Shown: positions 8,044 to 16,012 of the stretch, piece by piece
Layout: each line of letters begins with the position of its first letter
How positions within the stretch are numbered: position 1 is the first letter of the stretch
NCBI GenBank assembly: GCA_030697825.1
Contig: JAUYOW010000070.1
Coordinates: forward strand, 1-38,076
DNA: 38,076 nt
Source: Gemmatimonadales bacterium
GTDB lineage: Bacteria; Gemmatimonadota; Gemmatimonadetes; Gemmatimonadales; JACORV01
Direction: 5' to 3'
The notes under the pieces: generated by a model
The model's database searches: none
Told to the model about the DNA's origin: nothing
The model's input: only the letters and a program-made list of their open reading frames with translations
Translations under genes and position numbers: made by a program

Positions 8044-8085
8044 AGAGTTGCAGGGTTGCAGAGTTGCAGCGGCTGCCAGTGGGCA
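8044..8085 (+). repeat. GTTGCAG repeat, copy 1 (intergenic)
   Basis: Three tandem units of the AGAGTTGCAG / AGGGTTGCAG type are followed by CGGCTGCCAGTGGGCAG. It fills the gap between the aldehyde dehydrogenase stop and the thiolase ribosome-binding site. Three further copies at 14632, 18121 and 19641 are inside coding frames. Confidence 0.85.
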
Positions 8086-8099
8086 GCGATCGGGGGGAT

Positions 8100-9308
8100 A
8101 TGCGCGACGCCGTGATCGTAGATGCGGTGAGGACGCCGATCGGGAGACACGGTGGGGCGCTGGCGTCCGTGCGCCCCGACGACCTGGCGGCCGTGCCGAT
8201 CCGCGCGCTGCTGGAGCGCACTGCCATCGACCCAGCGGTGATCGACGACGTGATCTTCGGCTGCGCGAACCAGGCGGGAGAGGACAACCGCAACGTCGCG
8301 CGAATGGCGGCGCTCCTGGCCGGGATCCCTCCCGAAGTGCCGGGGCAGACGGTGAACCGCCTCTGCGGCTCCGGCCTCCAGGCCGTGATGAGCGCGGCGC
8401 ACGCCATCCGGTGCGACGAGGGCGAGTGCTTCGTCGCGGGCGGCGTGGAGTCGATGTCGCGCGCTCCGGTAGTGATGCTCAAGCCGGGCGAGGCCTGGCC
8501 GCGCAGCGCACCGCAGGCCGCGGACACGACCATCGGGTGGCGCTTCGTCAATCCCGCCATGCCCTCCCGGTGGACGATCTCGCTGGGCGAGACGGCGGAG
8601 ATCGTCGCGGACCGGTACCACATAACGCGCGAGGACCAGGACCGGTTCTCCGCGGAGAGCCAGAAGCGGGCCGCGGGCGCGCTCGCGGATGGCGTCTTCG
8701 AGGATGAGATCGTGCCAGTGGAAGTGAGGACGGACGGACGGACCGACCGACGCACGGTCGTGGACCGGGACGAGCATCCGCGGCCGGAGGCCACGATGGA
8801 ATCGCTCCAGAAGCTGAAGCCGGCGTTCCGCAAGGCAGGCGGCACGGTAACGGCGGGCTCCAGCTCGGGGATCAACGACGGGGCCGCGGCCCTGCTGGTG
8901 ATGGAGCGGAAAGCGGCCGTGGCGCGCGGATACCTGCCGCTGGCGCGGGTCGTGGCGAGCGCGGTCGCCGGCGTTGACCCAGACGTGATGGGCATCGGCC
9001 CGGTGCCCGCCACGCGCAAGGCGCTCCAGCGCGCAGGACTCCACGTGAAGGACCTCGACCTCGTCGAGTTGAACGAAGCGTTTGCCGCCCAGTCGCTCGC
9101 CTGTATCCGCGAGCTGGGCTTTCCCGAGGACCAGGTGAACGTCTATGGCGGCGCGATCGCGCTGGGCCATCCACTCGGCGCGTCGGGCGCGCGCATTCTG
9201 ACGACCCTGGTGCACGCGCTCAGGCGGCGCGGCGGCCGTTACGGGCTCGCCACGATGTGCATCGGCGTGGGCCAGGGGATCGCGATGGTCGTGGAGAGAG
9301 AAGCATGA
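8100..9308 (+). CDS. pcaF: Beta-ketoadipyl-CoA-type thiolase (PcaF/PaaJ)
   Basis: This 402-residue degradative thiolase cleaves 3-oxoacyl-CoA with CoA. It shows the PcaF/PaaJ-like stretch [18 protein letters not shown] (about 53-70), nucleophile C89 (NRLCGSG), H357 ([10 protein letters not shown]) and C387 (TMCIGVGQG). In the phenylacetate and box pathways it would release acetyl-CoA and succinyl-CoA. I start at ATG 8100, which has GGGGGG upstream and the standard [15 protein letters not shown] beginning; an in-frame ATG upstream reads through repeat DNA. Residues about 207-218 ([12 protein letters not shown]) come from a GACG/GACC tetranucleotide tract at 8728-8756, an unusual surface insertion. 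Confidence 0.92.
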   Translation: MRDAVIVDAVRTPIGRHGGALASVRPDDLAAVPIRALLERTAIDPAVIDDVIFGCANQAGEDNRNVARMAALLAGIPPEVPGQTVNRLCGSGLQAVMSAAHAIRCDEGECFVAGGVESMSRAPVVMLKPGEAWPRSAPQAADTTIGWRFVNPAMPSRWTISLGETAEIVADRYHITREDQDRFSAESQKRAAGALADGVFEDEIVPVEVRTDGRTDRRTVVDRDEHPRPEATMESLQKLKPAFRKAGGTVTAGSSSGINDGAAALLVMERKAAVARGYLPLARVVASAVAGVDPDVMGIGPVPATRKALQRAGLHVKDLDLVELNEAFAAQSLACIRELGFPEDQVNVYGGAIALGHPLGASGARILTTLVHALRRRGGRYGLATMCIGVGQGIAMVVEREA

Positions 9309-9315
9309 GAGAACC

Positions 9316-9424
9316 GGGGAGCGGGGAGCGGTACCTTGGGGAGCGGTACCTTGGGTGGCCCGTCGCAGTACTCGTGCGCCGCGATGGGCACCAAAAGGTA
9401 CCGCTCCCCGCTCCCCGCTCCCCC
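9316..9424. repeat. GGTACC hairpin element, copy A (about 109 bp)
   Basis: The left arm (9316-9337, GGGGAGC units ending in GGTACCTT) is followed by a second arm unit (9338-9353). A unique core (9354-9391) comes next, then a right arm (9395-9424) that is the reverse complement of the left. The core matches copy B at 22209-22250 in all but a few positions. It is intergenic, between thiolase and paaG. It looks like a MITE- or REP-like element with no coding capacity. Confidence 0.85.
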
Positions 9425-9437
9425 GGGATCCCCACCC

Positions 9438-10238
9438 ATGGCTGAGGGCGCCTTTTCTACGGTCGCGGTCTCCATCGAGGCCCACGTCGGGACCATCACG
9501 CTCAACCGCCCCGACAAGCTCAACGCGCTCACGGCGGAGATGGTGGACGAGCTGGCCGACGCGCTCCGGATGCTCACCGGAGCTGAAGCGGTGCGGGCCA
9601 TCGTCATCACCGGCGCGGGGAGCGCGTTCTGCGCCGGTGCGGACCTGGGAGCACTGAAGGCGATCCTCGACGCCAGGGACGAGGCGGCGGGCCGACGGCT
9701 GGTGGACGGCGCGCGCACGATCCACCAGCTGATCCGCGAGGCGCCGCAACCGGTGATCGCGAGCATCAACGGCGTGGCGGCCGGAGGCGGCGCGAACCTC
9801 GCGCTGGGCTGCGATCTCCGGATCGCGGCCGACACCGCGAAGATCGGGCAGGTCTTCGCCAAGCTGGGCCTGCACCCTGACTGGGGCGGCAGCTTCTTCC
9901 TGCCTCGGCTGGTGGGCGCCTCGAAGGCGCTGGAGCTCTTCCTCTCCGCCGAGCTGGTGGACGCCCCGCGGGCGCTGGCGCTGCACCTCGTCAACCGCGT
10001 CGTCCCGGCGGACGAGCTGGGCGCCGCCACCTCCGCCTGGGCCAGGGCCATCGCCGCGGGGCCACCCCAGGCGGTCCGCCTGGCCAAGCAGGCCGTCTAC
10101 CGGAGCGAGCGCGCCTCGCTCGACGAGATGCTGGACTGGGAGCTGGAAGCGCAGATGGCGTGCTTCGCCAGCGGCGACTTCCAGGAAGGACTTACCGCGT
10201 TCCTCGAGAAGCGAGACCCGAACTTCACCGGTCGCTGA
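9438..10238 (+). CDS. paaG: PaaG-like ring-epoxyacyl-CoA isomerase
   Basis: The 266-residue crotonase-fold protein lacks the usual first catalytic glutamate (N120 in GGGANLALGCD). It carries D148 in LGLHPDWGGSFFLPRLVG, the position of the catalytic aspartate in PaaG. PaaG isomerises ring-1,2-epoxyphenylacetyl-CoA to the oxepin. Length and C-terminus (EKRDPNFTGR) fit. ATG at 9438 follows the GGTACC hairpin element; an upstream in-frame start would translate the repeat, so I reject it. The nearby BoxB-like oxygenase supports an epoxide substrate. Generic Delta3-Delta2 isomerase activity, which PaaG also has, is the main alternative. Confidence 0.82.
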   Translation: MAEGAFSTVAVSIEAHVGTITLNRPDKLNALTAEMVDELADALRMLTGAEAVRAIVITGAGSAFCAGADLGALKAILDARDEAAGRRLVDGARTIHQLIREAPQPVIASINGVAAGGGANLALGCDLRIAADTAKIGQVFAKLGLHPDWGGSFFLPRLVGASKALELFLSAELVDAPRALALHLVNRVVPADELGAATSAWARAIAAGPPQAVRLAKQAVYRSERASLDEMLDWELEAQMACFASGDFQEGLTAFLEKRDPNFTGR

Positions 10239-10252
10239 GGAGACAAGACTCA

Positions 10253-11374
10253 ATGCTGCGCGTGCACACCTTCGACGAGTGGATCGACCTCTTCAAGTCC
10301 TGGCAGACCGACATCGGCCTGGCGGCGCACGAGATCCGGGACTTCAAGTTCGACATCAAGTTCGCTGACCCCGAGGTGGACGAGATCGAGTTCGGCCACT
10401 ACCGGGGCCAGAGGAAGTGGCCGACCATCATGCACATCCCGGACCAGCGGATCCGGGACGCCCTGCTCAACCTCATCGTCTACCAGGGCGACACCGAGTT
10501 CGCATCGGTGGAGCAGCAGCGCAACCTGCTCGAGAATTCGCCGTCGTCCTACGACCTCCTCTCCATCATGCGCGTGATGTGCGAGGAGATGCGGCACGGC
10601 TGGCAGATGTCGTACCTGCTGGTCGCGCATTTCGGCGACGAGGGGAAGCGCGAGGCACAGAAGCTCCTCGAGCGCCGCGCCTTCGAGGGCAAGCGCCTCC
10701 TCGGCTCGTTCAACGAGCGGGTAGACAACTGGCTGGACTTCTTCACCTACACCCAGTTCATCGACCGGGACGGCAAGTTCCAGTTGAAGATGCTCTCGAC
10801 CTCGGCCTTCGATCCGCTCGGCCGCTCCATGGGGCCGATGCTGAAAGAGGAGTCGTATCACCTCGGCACCGGGAACAACGGGCTGCTGCGGATCATCAAG
10901 GCGGGAAGGATCGAGCTGGAGATCATCCAGCGCTTCTTCAACAAGTGGGTCCCGACGGCGTTCGACCTCTTCGGGACCGACAACTCGTCATCGGCGCACT
11001 GGGCGTACGAGTGGGGCCTCAAGGGACGGTTCGACGAGCGGGAGAACCCGCAGCCGGCCGAACGGCCACACCTGAACGAGGCGTCCCGCGGGCTCTACCG
11101 GCAGGAGATCTCGCGGCTGGTGGACCGGATGAACCAGCTCATCCCCGACCGCGACCGCTGGCTCAGGGTCCCGGAGCTCCAGTTCAACCGGAAGATCGGC
11201 CAGTGGGCTCACCAGCACTGGACGGTGGACGGCCAGGAGATCCGCGCCGACAAGTACGCCGAGTACCAGGCTTCGGTGCTGCCCCAGCCGGAGCACTATG
11301 CCAGGCTGAACGACATCTTCAAGGACCAGGACTGGATCACCCCGAAGAAGTCCGACCTGCCGGAAACCGCCTGA
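10253..11374 (+). CDS. BoxB/PaaA-like di-iron acyl-CoA epoxidase subunit
   Basis: The 373-residue protein aligns by eye with BoxB: YQGDTEFASVEQQRNL (77-92), CEEMRHGWQ (110-118), DRDGKFQL (171-178) and FDPLGRSMGPMLKEESYHL (186-204). Candidate di-iron ligands are E82, E112, H115, D173, E200 and H203, matching BoxB spacing. BoxB epoxidises benzoyl-CoA with the BoxA reductase; PaaA does the same to phenylacetyl-CoA with PaaBCE. About 40-80 N-terminal residues of classical BoxB are absent, and no reductase, BoxC, PaaB, PaaC or PaaE gene lies in the window. AGGAGA sits at a good distance before ATG 10253. The true substrate (benzoyl-, phenylacetyl- or another aryl-CoA) is unknown. Confidence 0.82.
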   Translation: MLRVHTFDEWIDLFKSWQTDIGLAAHEIRDFKFDIKFADPEVDEIEFGHYRGQRKWPTIMHIPDQRIRDALLNLIVYQGDTEFASVEQQRNLLENSPSSYDLLSIMRVMCEEMRHGWQMSYLLVAHFGDEGKREAQKLLERRAFEGKRLLGSFNERVDNWLDFFTYTQFIDRDGKFQLKMLSTSAFDPLGRSMGPMLKEESYHLGTGNNGLLRIIKAGRIELEIIQRFFNKWVPTAFDLFGTDNSSSAHWAYEWGLKGRFDERENPQPAERPHLNEASRGLYRQEISRLVDRMNQLIPDRDRWLRVPELQFNRKIGQWAHQHWTVDGQEIRADKYAEYQASVLPQPEHYARLNDIFKDQDWITPKKSDLPETA

Positions 11375-11418
11375 GCGGCGGACTGGAGACCGGCGGCCCC
11401 GCGCGGTAGGTTGGAAGC

Positions 11419-12108
11419 ATGGGCGGGCCGCTGGTCATAGCGCATCGCGGGGCGTCGGGGTACGAGGTCGAGAACTCCCTCGCCGCGTTCCGGGCCGCAC
11501 ACACCTTGGGTGCCGACGCCGTAGAGCTGGACGTTCACGCGACGGCCGACGGCGCCCTCGTCGTCCACCACGACGAGATGATCGGCCCGCACCACATCGC
11601 CCACTGCTCGCTCAAGGAAGTCCGCGCGCAGCCGCTGAAGAACGGCGAGCCGGTGCCCACGCTCGACGAGGCGCTCGCGGTCATTCATCCGCACCTGAGC
11701 GCGTTCGTCGAGATCAAGTCGATGAGCCCCCGGCTGGACGAGAAGCTCTTCGCGATCCTCGACGCGGCGCCCGCGCCGCAAAAAGTGGCGGTGCACGGCT
11801 TCGACCACCGAATAATGCACCGGCTCGGCGAGCGCCGGCCTCACCTCAGGCGCGGACTCCTGTCGTCGTCCTACCCCATCTGGCCCATCCGCGTCCTGGA
11901 GGACGCCGACGCCACCATACTGTGGCAGCACTGGGAGCAGGTGGACCAGGCGCTGGTCGAGTCCGTTCACGCCGCGGGCATGACGATCTACGTCTGGACC
12001 GTGGACGGGCCGGCGGCGATGCAGCGCCAGCTCGCCCTGGGGGTGGACGGCCTCTGCACCGGCTATCCCGACCGGGGCCGAGCCGCGGTAGATTCCCTGC
12101 CCCGGTGA
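11419..12108 (+). CDS. Glycerophosphodiester phosphodiesterase family protein
   Basis: This 229-residue cytoplasmic GDPD TIM barrel has motifs AHRGASGYEVENSLAAF (8-24: catalytic His and metal Glu), AVELDVHATADGALVVHHDE (about 35-54) and a second-half EIKSMSP. The C-terminus VWTVDGPAAMQRQLALGVDGLCTGYPD is typical. The family cuts glycerophosphodiesters to glycerol-3-phosphate and an alcohol. There is no signal peptide. It sits between the BoxB-like gene and the hydroxyacyl-CoA dehydrogenase, overlapping the latter by 4 bp (GTGA). It is therefore co-transcribed with, but not obviously part of, aromatic breakdown, and may be a passenger. Confidence 0.88.
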   Translation: MGGPLVIAHRGASGYEVENSLAAFRAAHTLGADAVELDVHATADGALVVHHDEMIGPHHIAHCSLKEVRAQPLKNGEPVPTLDEALAVIHPHLSAFVEIKSMSPRLDEKLFAILDAAPAPQKVAVHGFDHRIMHRLGERRPHLRRGLLSSSYPIWPIRVLEDADATILWQHWEQVDQALVESVHAAGMTIYVWTVDGPAAMQRQLALGVDGLCTGYPDRGRAAVDSLPR

Positions 12109-12968
12109 GCCCAATACGAGCGGTCACGGTCGTCGGCGCCGGCACGATGGGGCACGGCATCGCGCAGGTCGCCGCCCAGGCGGGCTACGCCGTGCGGCTG
12201 GCCGACTCCGTCCCGGGAGCAGCCGCGCGCGGCTTCGAGCGCATCCGCAACAACCTGGACGGCGCGCTCGAGCGCGGCAAAGGCACGGCCGAGTCGCGCG
12301 AGGCCGCCCTGGCCCGGCTCACCGCATCGGACGACGTCGAGACCGCCGCCCGAGGCGCCGACCTCGTCATCGAAGCTATCCCCGAGGAGCTGGAGCTGAA
12401 GCGGGAGCTGTTCAGCCGGCTGGAGAAGATCCTCCCTCCTCCCTCCATTCTCGCGACCAACACCAGCTCGCTCTCCGTTGCCGCCATCGCCGGAGCGGTC
12501 TCCCACCCGGAGCGAGTGGTCGGCATGCACTTCTTCAATCCCGTGCACCTGATGAAACTGGTCGAGGTGGTGACGCACCCGGGCACCGCCGACGCTACCC
12601 GCGACGCCGCGGTAGCCGTGGCGCGCCGCATGGGCAAGGAGCCGATCGTGGTGAAGGACTCGCCCGGCTTCGCCTCCAGCCGACTCGGCGTGGTCCTCGG
12701 CCTGGAGGCGATGAGGATGCTGGAGGAGGGGGTCGCCGGCGCGGAGGACATTGACCGCGCGATGACCTTGGGCTACAACCATCCGATGGGGCCGCTGCGC
12801 CTGACCGACCTCGTGGGGCTCGATGTGCGCCTGGCCATCGCGCGGTACCTCCACCAAACGCTGCGGTCCGACCACTACGCCCCGCCGGCCATCCTCGCGC
12901 GCCTGGTGGCCGAAGGAAAGCTCGGCCAGAAGACCGGGCAGGGATTCTACACCTGGACGGAGCCATGA
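12105..12968 (+). CDS. 3-Hydroxyacyl-CoA dehydrogenase
   Basis: The 287-residue protein oxidises L-3-hydroxyacyl-CoA to 3-oxoacyl-CoA with NAD. Its Rossmann motif is VVGAGTMGHGIAQVAAQAGY (about 9-28). Downstream are EAIPEELELKRELF, TNTSSLSVAAIA and the catalytic histidine/glutamate region SHPERVVGMHFFNPVHLMKLVEVV, with the C-terminal domain GYNHPMGPLRLTDLVGLD. Length is typical of Hbd/PaaH-type single-domain enzymes. The start is GTG at 12105, overlapping the upstream stop; it gives SPIRAVTVVGAG, the expected N-terminus. It would supply the dehydrogenation step before the PcaF thiolase. The next crotonase overlaps its stop by 4 bp. Confidence 0.93.
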   Translation: MSPIRAVTVVGAGTMGHGIAQVAAQAGYAVRLADSVPGAAARGFERIRNNLDGALERGKGTAESREAALARLTASDDVETAARGADLVIEAIPEELELKRELFSRLEKILPPPSILATNTSSLSVAAIAGAVSHPERVVGMHFFNPVHLMKLVEVVTHPGTADATRDAAVAVARRMGKEPIVVKDSPGFASSRLGVVLGLEAMRMLEEGVAGAEDIDRAMTLGYNHPMGPLRLTDLVGLDVRLAIARYLHQTLRSDHYAPPAILARLVAEGKLGQKTGQGFYTWTEP

Positions 12969-13747
12969 AAGAACCACCTCACGTCCTGACCGAGCGCCAG
13001 GGCGGGATCGGCATCATCACCATCAGCCGTCCCGACAAGCGGAACGCGCTGGACGCGCCTACGCACGACCAGTTGCTGGCCGCATTCGAGGCGATGAAGC
13101 GGGACGAGGCGGTGCGGGTCGTGGTACTCACCGGCACCGGGAAGGCCTTCGTCTCCGGCGCGGACGTGCGCGAGTTCGTGGGACAATCGCCGGTGGACAT
13201 GCTGGGCCGGCTGCTCCAGCAGCCCTCCGCGATCGAGGTCGCCGACGGGTTCCCGAAGCCGCTCATCGCCATGATCAACGGCTACTGCCTCGGCACCGGG
13301 AACGAGCTGGCGATGGCGTGCGACATCCGGATCGCGAGCGAGGACGCGAAGTTCGGACAGCCGGAGATCAACCTCGGGATGATCCCGGGCGGCGGCGCCA
13401 CGCAGCGGCTCCCCCGCCTGGTCGGCCTGGGCAAGGCGCTGTGGATGATGTATACCGGCGCGATCCTCGACTCGTCGGACGCCCTACGGATGGGCCTGGT
13501 GGACCTCGTGGTGCCGCCCGAGCAGCTGCGCCCGCGCACCATGACCCTGGCCCAGATGATCGCGTCGAAGAGCGCGGTGGCCCTCGCCATGATCAAGGAG
13601 GCGGCGCGCGCCAGCGTGCGCGCCCCGCTCGACGACGGGATCCGCCACGAGCAGAGCCTGGCCAGCGTGGTGTTCTCGTCGAAGGACATGCAGGAGGGGC
13701 TGAAAGCCTTCCTGGAGAAACGTCAGCCGCGATTCACCGGAGAGTGA
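12965..13747 (+). CDS. Enoyl-CoA hydratase (PaaF-like)
   Basis: This 260-residue crotonase has both catalytic glutamates (E114 in TGNELAMACD, E134 in GQPEINLGMIPG), the oxyanion segment VSGADV (63-68) and a canonical C-terminus EKRQPRFTGE. It is a genuine hydratase, directly coupled (ATGA) to the hydroxyacyl-CoA dehydrogenase, so together they perform hydration and oxidation of a 2-enoyl-CoA, as PaaF and PaaH do. Substrate range is inferred from context only. It is the third crotonase in this run, next to the likely isomerase at 9438 and the coupled one at 5781. Confidence 0.9.
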   Translation: MKEPPHVLTERQGGIGIITISRPDKRNALDAPTHDQLLAAFEAMKRDEAVRVVVLTGTGKAFVSGADVREFVGQSPVDMLGRLLQQPSAIEVADGFPKPLIAMINGYCLGTGNELAMACDIRIASEDAKFGQPEINLGMIPGGGATQRLPRLVGLGKALWMMYTGAILDSSDALRMGLVDLVVPPEQLRPRTMTLAQMIASKSAVALAMIKEAARASVRAPLDDGIRHEQSLASVVFSSKDMQEGLKAFLEKRQPRFTGE

Positions 13748-14610
13748 GCAGCCCTGAAGCCGCGGGCGTCACCGACGTCCACGTCCACATCCAGCCGTGG
13801 CGGCAGATGAAGCCCGCCGTCATGGAGGCCATGCGGCGGGGCAAGGAGGACCACTGGGAGTTCCTCCTCGCGCTCATGGACGACCCGAAACTCCTGCTCG
13901 ACATCATGGACAAGTCGGGGATCTGGCGGGTGGGGATGGTGAACTACCCGAGTCCCGACCTGATGGGCTTCACCGACGAGACCAACACCTTCGCGGCGCG
14001 CTACGCCGAGGCAGCGCCGGAGCGGCTGCTGCCGTACGGCGGCGTCCACCCCCGCTTCGCCGGCGACATCAATGCCCAGGTGGACGAGCTGCTGGAGCTG
14101 GGCATCCGATGCCTCAAGATCCACCCGTCGCACCAGCTCTTCCCGGCCAACGCGCACACCCAGGGGATGCAGACGCTGGGCGCTATCTACCGGCGCTGCG
14201 AGGACCGCGGCTTGCCGGTGATGATCCATACCGGCACCAGCATCTTCCCCGGGGCGCGCAACAAGTACGGCAACCCGATGGAGCTCGACGACGTCGCCAT
14301 AGACTTCCCCGACCTCACCATCATCATGGCGCACGGCGGCCGGCCACTCTGGATGGACGAAGCGTTTTTCATTCTGAGGCGTCACCGGAACGTGTACCTG
14401 GACGTGTCGGGCATTCCGCCGCTCAAGATCACGGAGTACTTTCCCCGCCTCGGCGAGATCGCGGATCGCGTGCTGTGGGGGACGGACTGGCCGAGCCCCG
14501 GAGTGCGCGATCTGAAGACCAACCTCGATCAGTTCATGAGCCTGGCGTTGTCGCCGGACGTCAAGACGGCGGTAACGTGCACCAATCCGCTGAAGGTGTT
14601 CCCACAGTAA
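13744..14610 (+). CDS. Amidohydrolase-2 (TIM-barrel metal hydrolase/decarboxylase)
   Basis: The 288-residue protein has the amidohydrolase-2 pattern: H13 and H15 in DVHVHI, KIHPSHQLFPAN, a mid-barrel histidine in VMIHTG, IIMAHGG, and a late aspartate in LWGTDWPSPG. The family includes aromatic acid decarboxylases (ACMSD, gamma-resorcylate) and lactone hydrolases. GTG at 13744 overlaps the upstream stop (GTGA), so it belongs to the aromatic-CoA operon and might act on a side product such as a lactone or carboxylated ring. The substrate cannot be told from sequence. The next gene follows after 10 bp. Confidence 0.87.
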   Translation: MSSPEAAGVTDVHVHIQPWRQMKPAVMEAMRRGKEDHWEFLLALMDDPKLLLDIMDKSGIWRVGMVNYPSPDLMGFTDETNTFAARYAEAAPERLLPYGGVHPRFAGDINAQVDELLELGIRCLKIHPSHQLFPANAHTQGMQTLGAIYRRCEDRGLPVMIHTGTSIFPGARNKYGNPMELDDVAIDFPDLTIIMAHGGRPLWMDEAFFILRRHRNVYLDVSGIPPLKITEYFPRLGEIADRVLWGTDWPSPGVRDLKTNLDQFMSLALSPDVKTAVTCTNPLKVFPQ

Positions 14611-14620
14611 GGAGACTACG

Positions 14621-16012
14621 GTGATCAGTAGTGGGCAGGGTTGCAGAGTTGCAGCGGTTCGCAGCTTGCAGGCGACAGGACTGGCCTGCCTCCTGGCTGC
14701 CCTTCCGCTCCAGGGACTGAGTGCCCAGAACGCCGGGCGCATCCCGTTCGAGACGTACACGCTGCCCAACGGGCTGCGCGTGGTGCTGTCGGAGGATCGC
14801 TCGACCCCCATCGTGACGGTGAACGTCTGGTACCACGTGGGGAGCGCGAACGAGCGGGTGCGGCGGTCCGGCTTCGCGCATCTCTTCGAGCACATGATGT
14901 TCCAGGGGTCAGCCAACGTGCGGAAGGCCGAGCACTTCCAGCTGGTCGAGCGCGCCGGCGGCGAGATGAACGGCTCGACCAATGAAGACCGCACCAACTA
15001 CTTCGAGACACTGCCCTCCAACCGGCTCAACCTCGGCCTGTGGCTCGAGGCGGACCGGATGCGCTCGCTGGCCATCACGCAGGAGAACTTCGAGAACCAG
15101 CGCCAGGCGGTGAAGGAGGAGCGCCGGCTTCGGGTGGACAACCAGCCGTACCAACGGGTACTCCTGGAGGCCCTCACAGTGCCGTTCGACTCGACGGGCT
15201 GCTTCGCCTATGCGCACACGGTGATCGGCGACATGAGCGACCTCGACTCGGCCCGGGTCGAGGACGTGCAGGAATTCTTCCGCGCCAACTATGCCCCCAA
15301 CAACGCTGTGCTGACGATCGTGGGCGACTTCGATGCGGCCCAGGCTCGACGGCTGGTCGAGCAGTACTACGGCGACATCCCGCGCCAGGCCGACATTGCG
15401 GACGTGCGGTGCGAGACGCGCTACGGTACCGGTACCCGCCGCGTGGACGCGACCGACAACAACGCCAACCTCCCGGCGGTCGTGCTCGTCTACAAGGTGC
15501 CGCCGCGGTCCGACGCCGACGCCCCCGCGCTCGACCTGCTGACCACCATCTTGGGTGGCGGCGAGTCGTCCCGCCTCAACCGGCGGCTGGTGCGCAGCGA
15601 GCGCTCGGCCCTCGCTTCCGCCGGCTTCGCCAACCTGCGACGCGGGCCGGGCGTACTGCTCCTATTCGGCATCGCCAACCAGGGCGTCGAGGCCTCGCGC
15701 GTCGAGGTCCAGCTGAACGAGGAGGTGGACCGGTTGCGCAGCGACTCGATCGCCGAGGCCGAGTTGGCCAAGGCGCGCAACCAGTACCGCGCCGGAGCCA
15801 TCCGCTCGCGCCAGAGCACCATGGGCGTCGCCGAGACGCTCCAAGGCGCGCTGCGCTTCCAGGGCAGCCTCGAGGCTGCCAACACGGAGACCGATCGCTA
15901 CATGGCCGTGACCGTCGCCGACCTGCGCCGCGTGGCGCAGCGCTACCTGATGCCGGAGAACCGGCTCACCGTCGTCGTGAACCCGCCGGCTAACCGGGGA
16001 GGGAGCAACTGA
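14621..16012 (+). CDS. Exported M16 zinc peptidase, active subunit
   Basis: The 463-residue protein has a signal peptide (about 1-35, ending LSAQ) and an M16 domain. It carries the inverted zinc motif H87-L-F-E90-H91 and the distal ligand E167 (KEERRL), spaced as in pitrilysin-like peptidases. The second M16 half follows (about 250-455, LGGGESSRLNRRL). It probably degrades peptides in the periplasm together with the next protein, as M16B heterodimers do. The signal-peptide n-region (residues 4-20) is encoded by the GTTGCAG repeat. The start is GTG at 14621, with GGAG 7 bp upstream. It overlaps the second subunit by one base (TGATG). Confidence 0.9.
   Translation: MISSGQGCRVAAVRSLQATGLACLLAALPLQGLSAQNAGRIPFETYTLPNGLRVVLSEDRSTPIVTVNVWYHVGSANERVRRSGFAHLFEHMMFQGSANVRKAEHFQLVERAGGEMNGSTNEDRTNYFETLPSNRLNLGLWLEADRMRSLAITQENFENQRQAVKEERRLRVDNQPYQRVLLEALTVPFDSTGCFAYAHTVIGDMSDLDSARVEDVQEFFRANYAPNNAVLTIVGDFDAAQARRLVEQYYGDIPRQADIADVRCETRYGTGTRRVDATDNNANLPAVVLVYKVPPRSDADAPALDLLTTILGGGESSRLNRRLVRSERSALASAGFANLRRGPGVLLLFGIANQGVEASRVEVQLNEEVDRLRSDSIAEAELAKARNQYRAGAIRSRQSTMGVAETLQGALRFQGSLEAANTETDRYMAVTVADLRRVAQRYLMPENRLTVVVNPPANRGGSN
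14632..14675 (+). repeat. GTTGCAG repeat, copy 2 (inside the M16 signal peptide)
   Basis: Two GTTGCAG units followed by CGGTTCGCAGCTTGCAGGCGACAGG, the same order as in the copies at 18121 and 19641. It is translated as GCRVAAVRSLQATG. Confidence 0.85.

Noticed and set aside
6836-9019. A 727-codon open frame on the minus strand
   Set aside because: It lies opposite the aldehyde dehydrogenase and thiolase genes, is Arg/Pro/His-rich with no domain pattern, and is explained by GC-rich codon use of the real genes.
9336-9437. N-terminal extension of the PaaG-like protein
   Set aside because: It would translate the GGTACC hairpin element, and the family start fits ATG 9438.
10160-10252. Upstream extension of the BoxB-like protein
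   Set aside because: It overlaps the end of paaG in another frame; ATG 10253 has a good ribosome-binding site.
8025-10253. A 742-codon open frame on the minus strand
   Set aside because: It is antisense to thiolase and paaG, which have full catalytic motifs, and its sequence is low-complexity.
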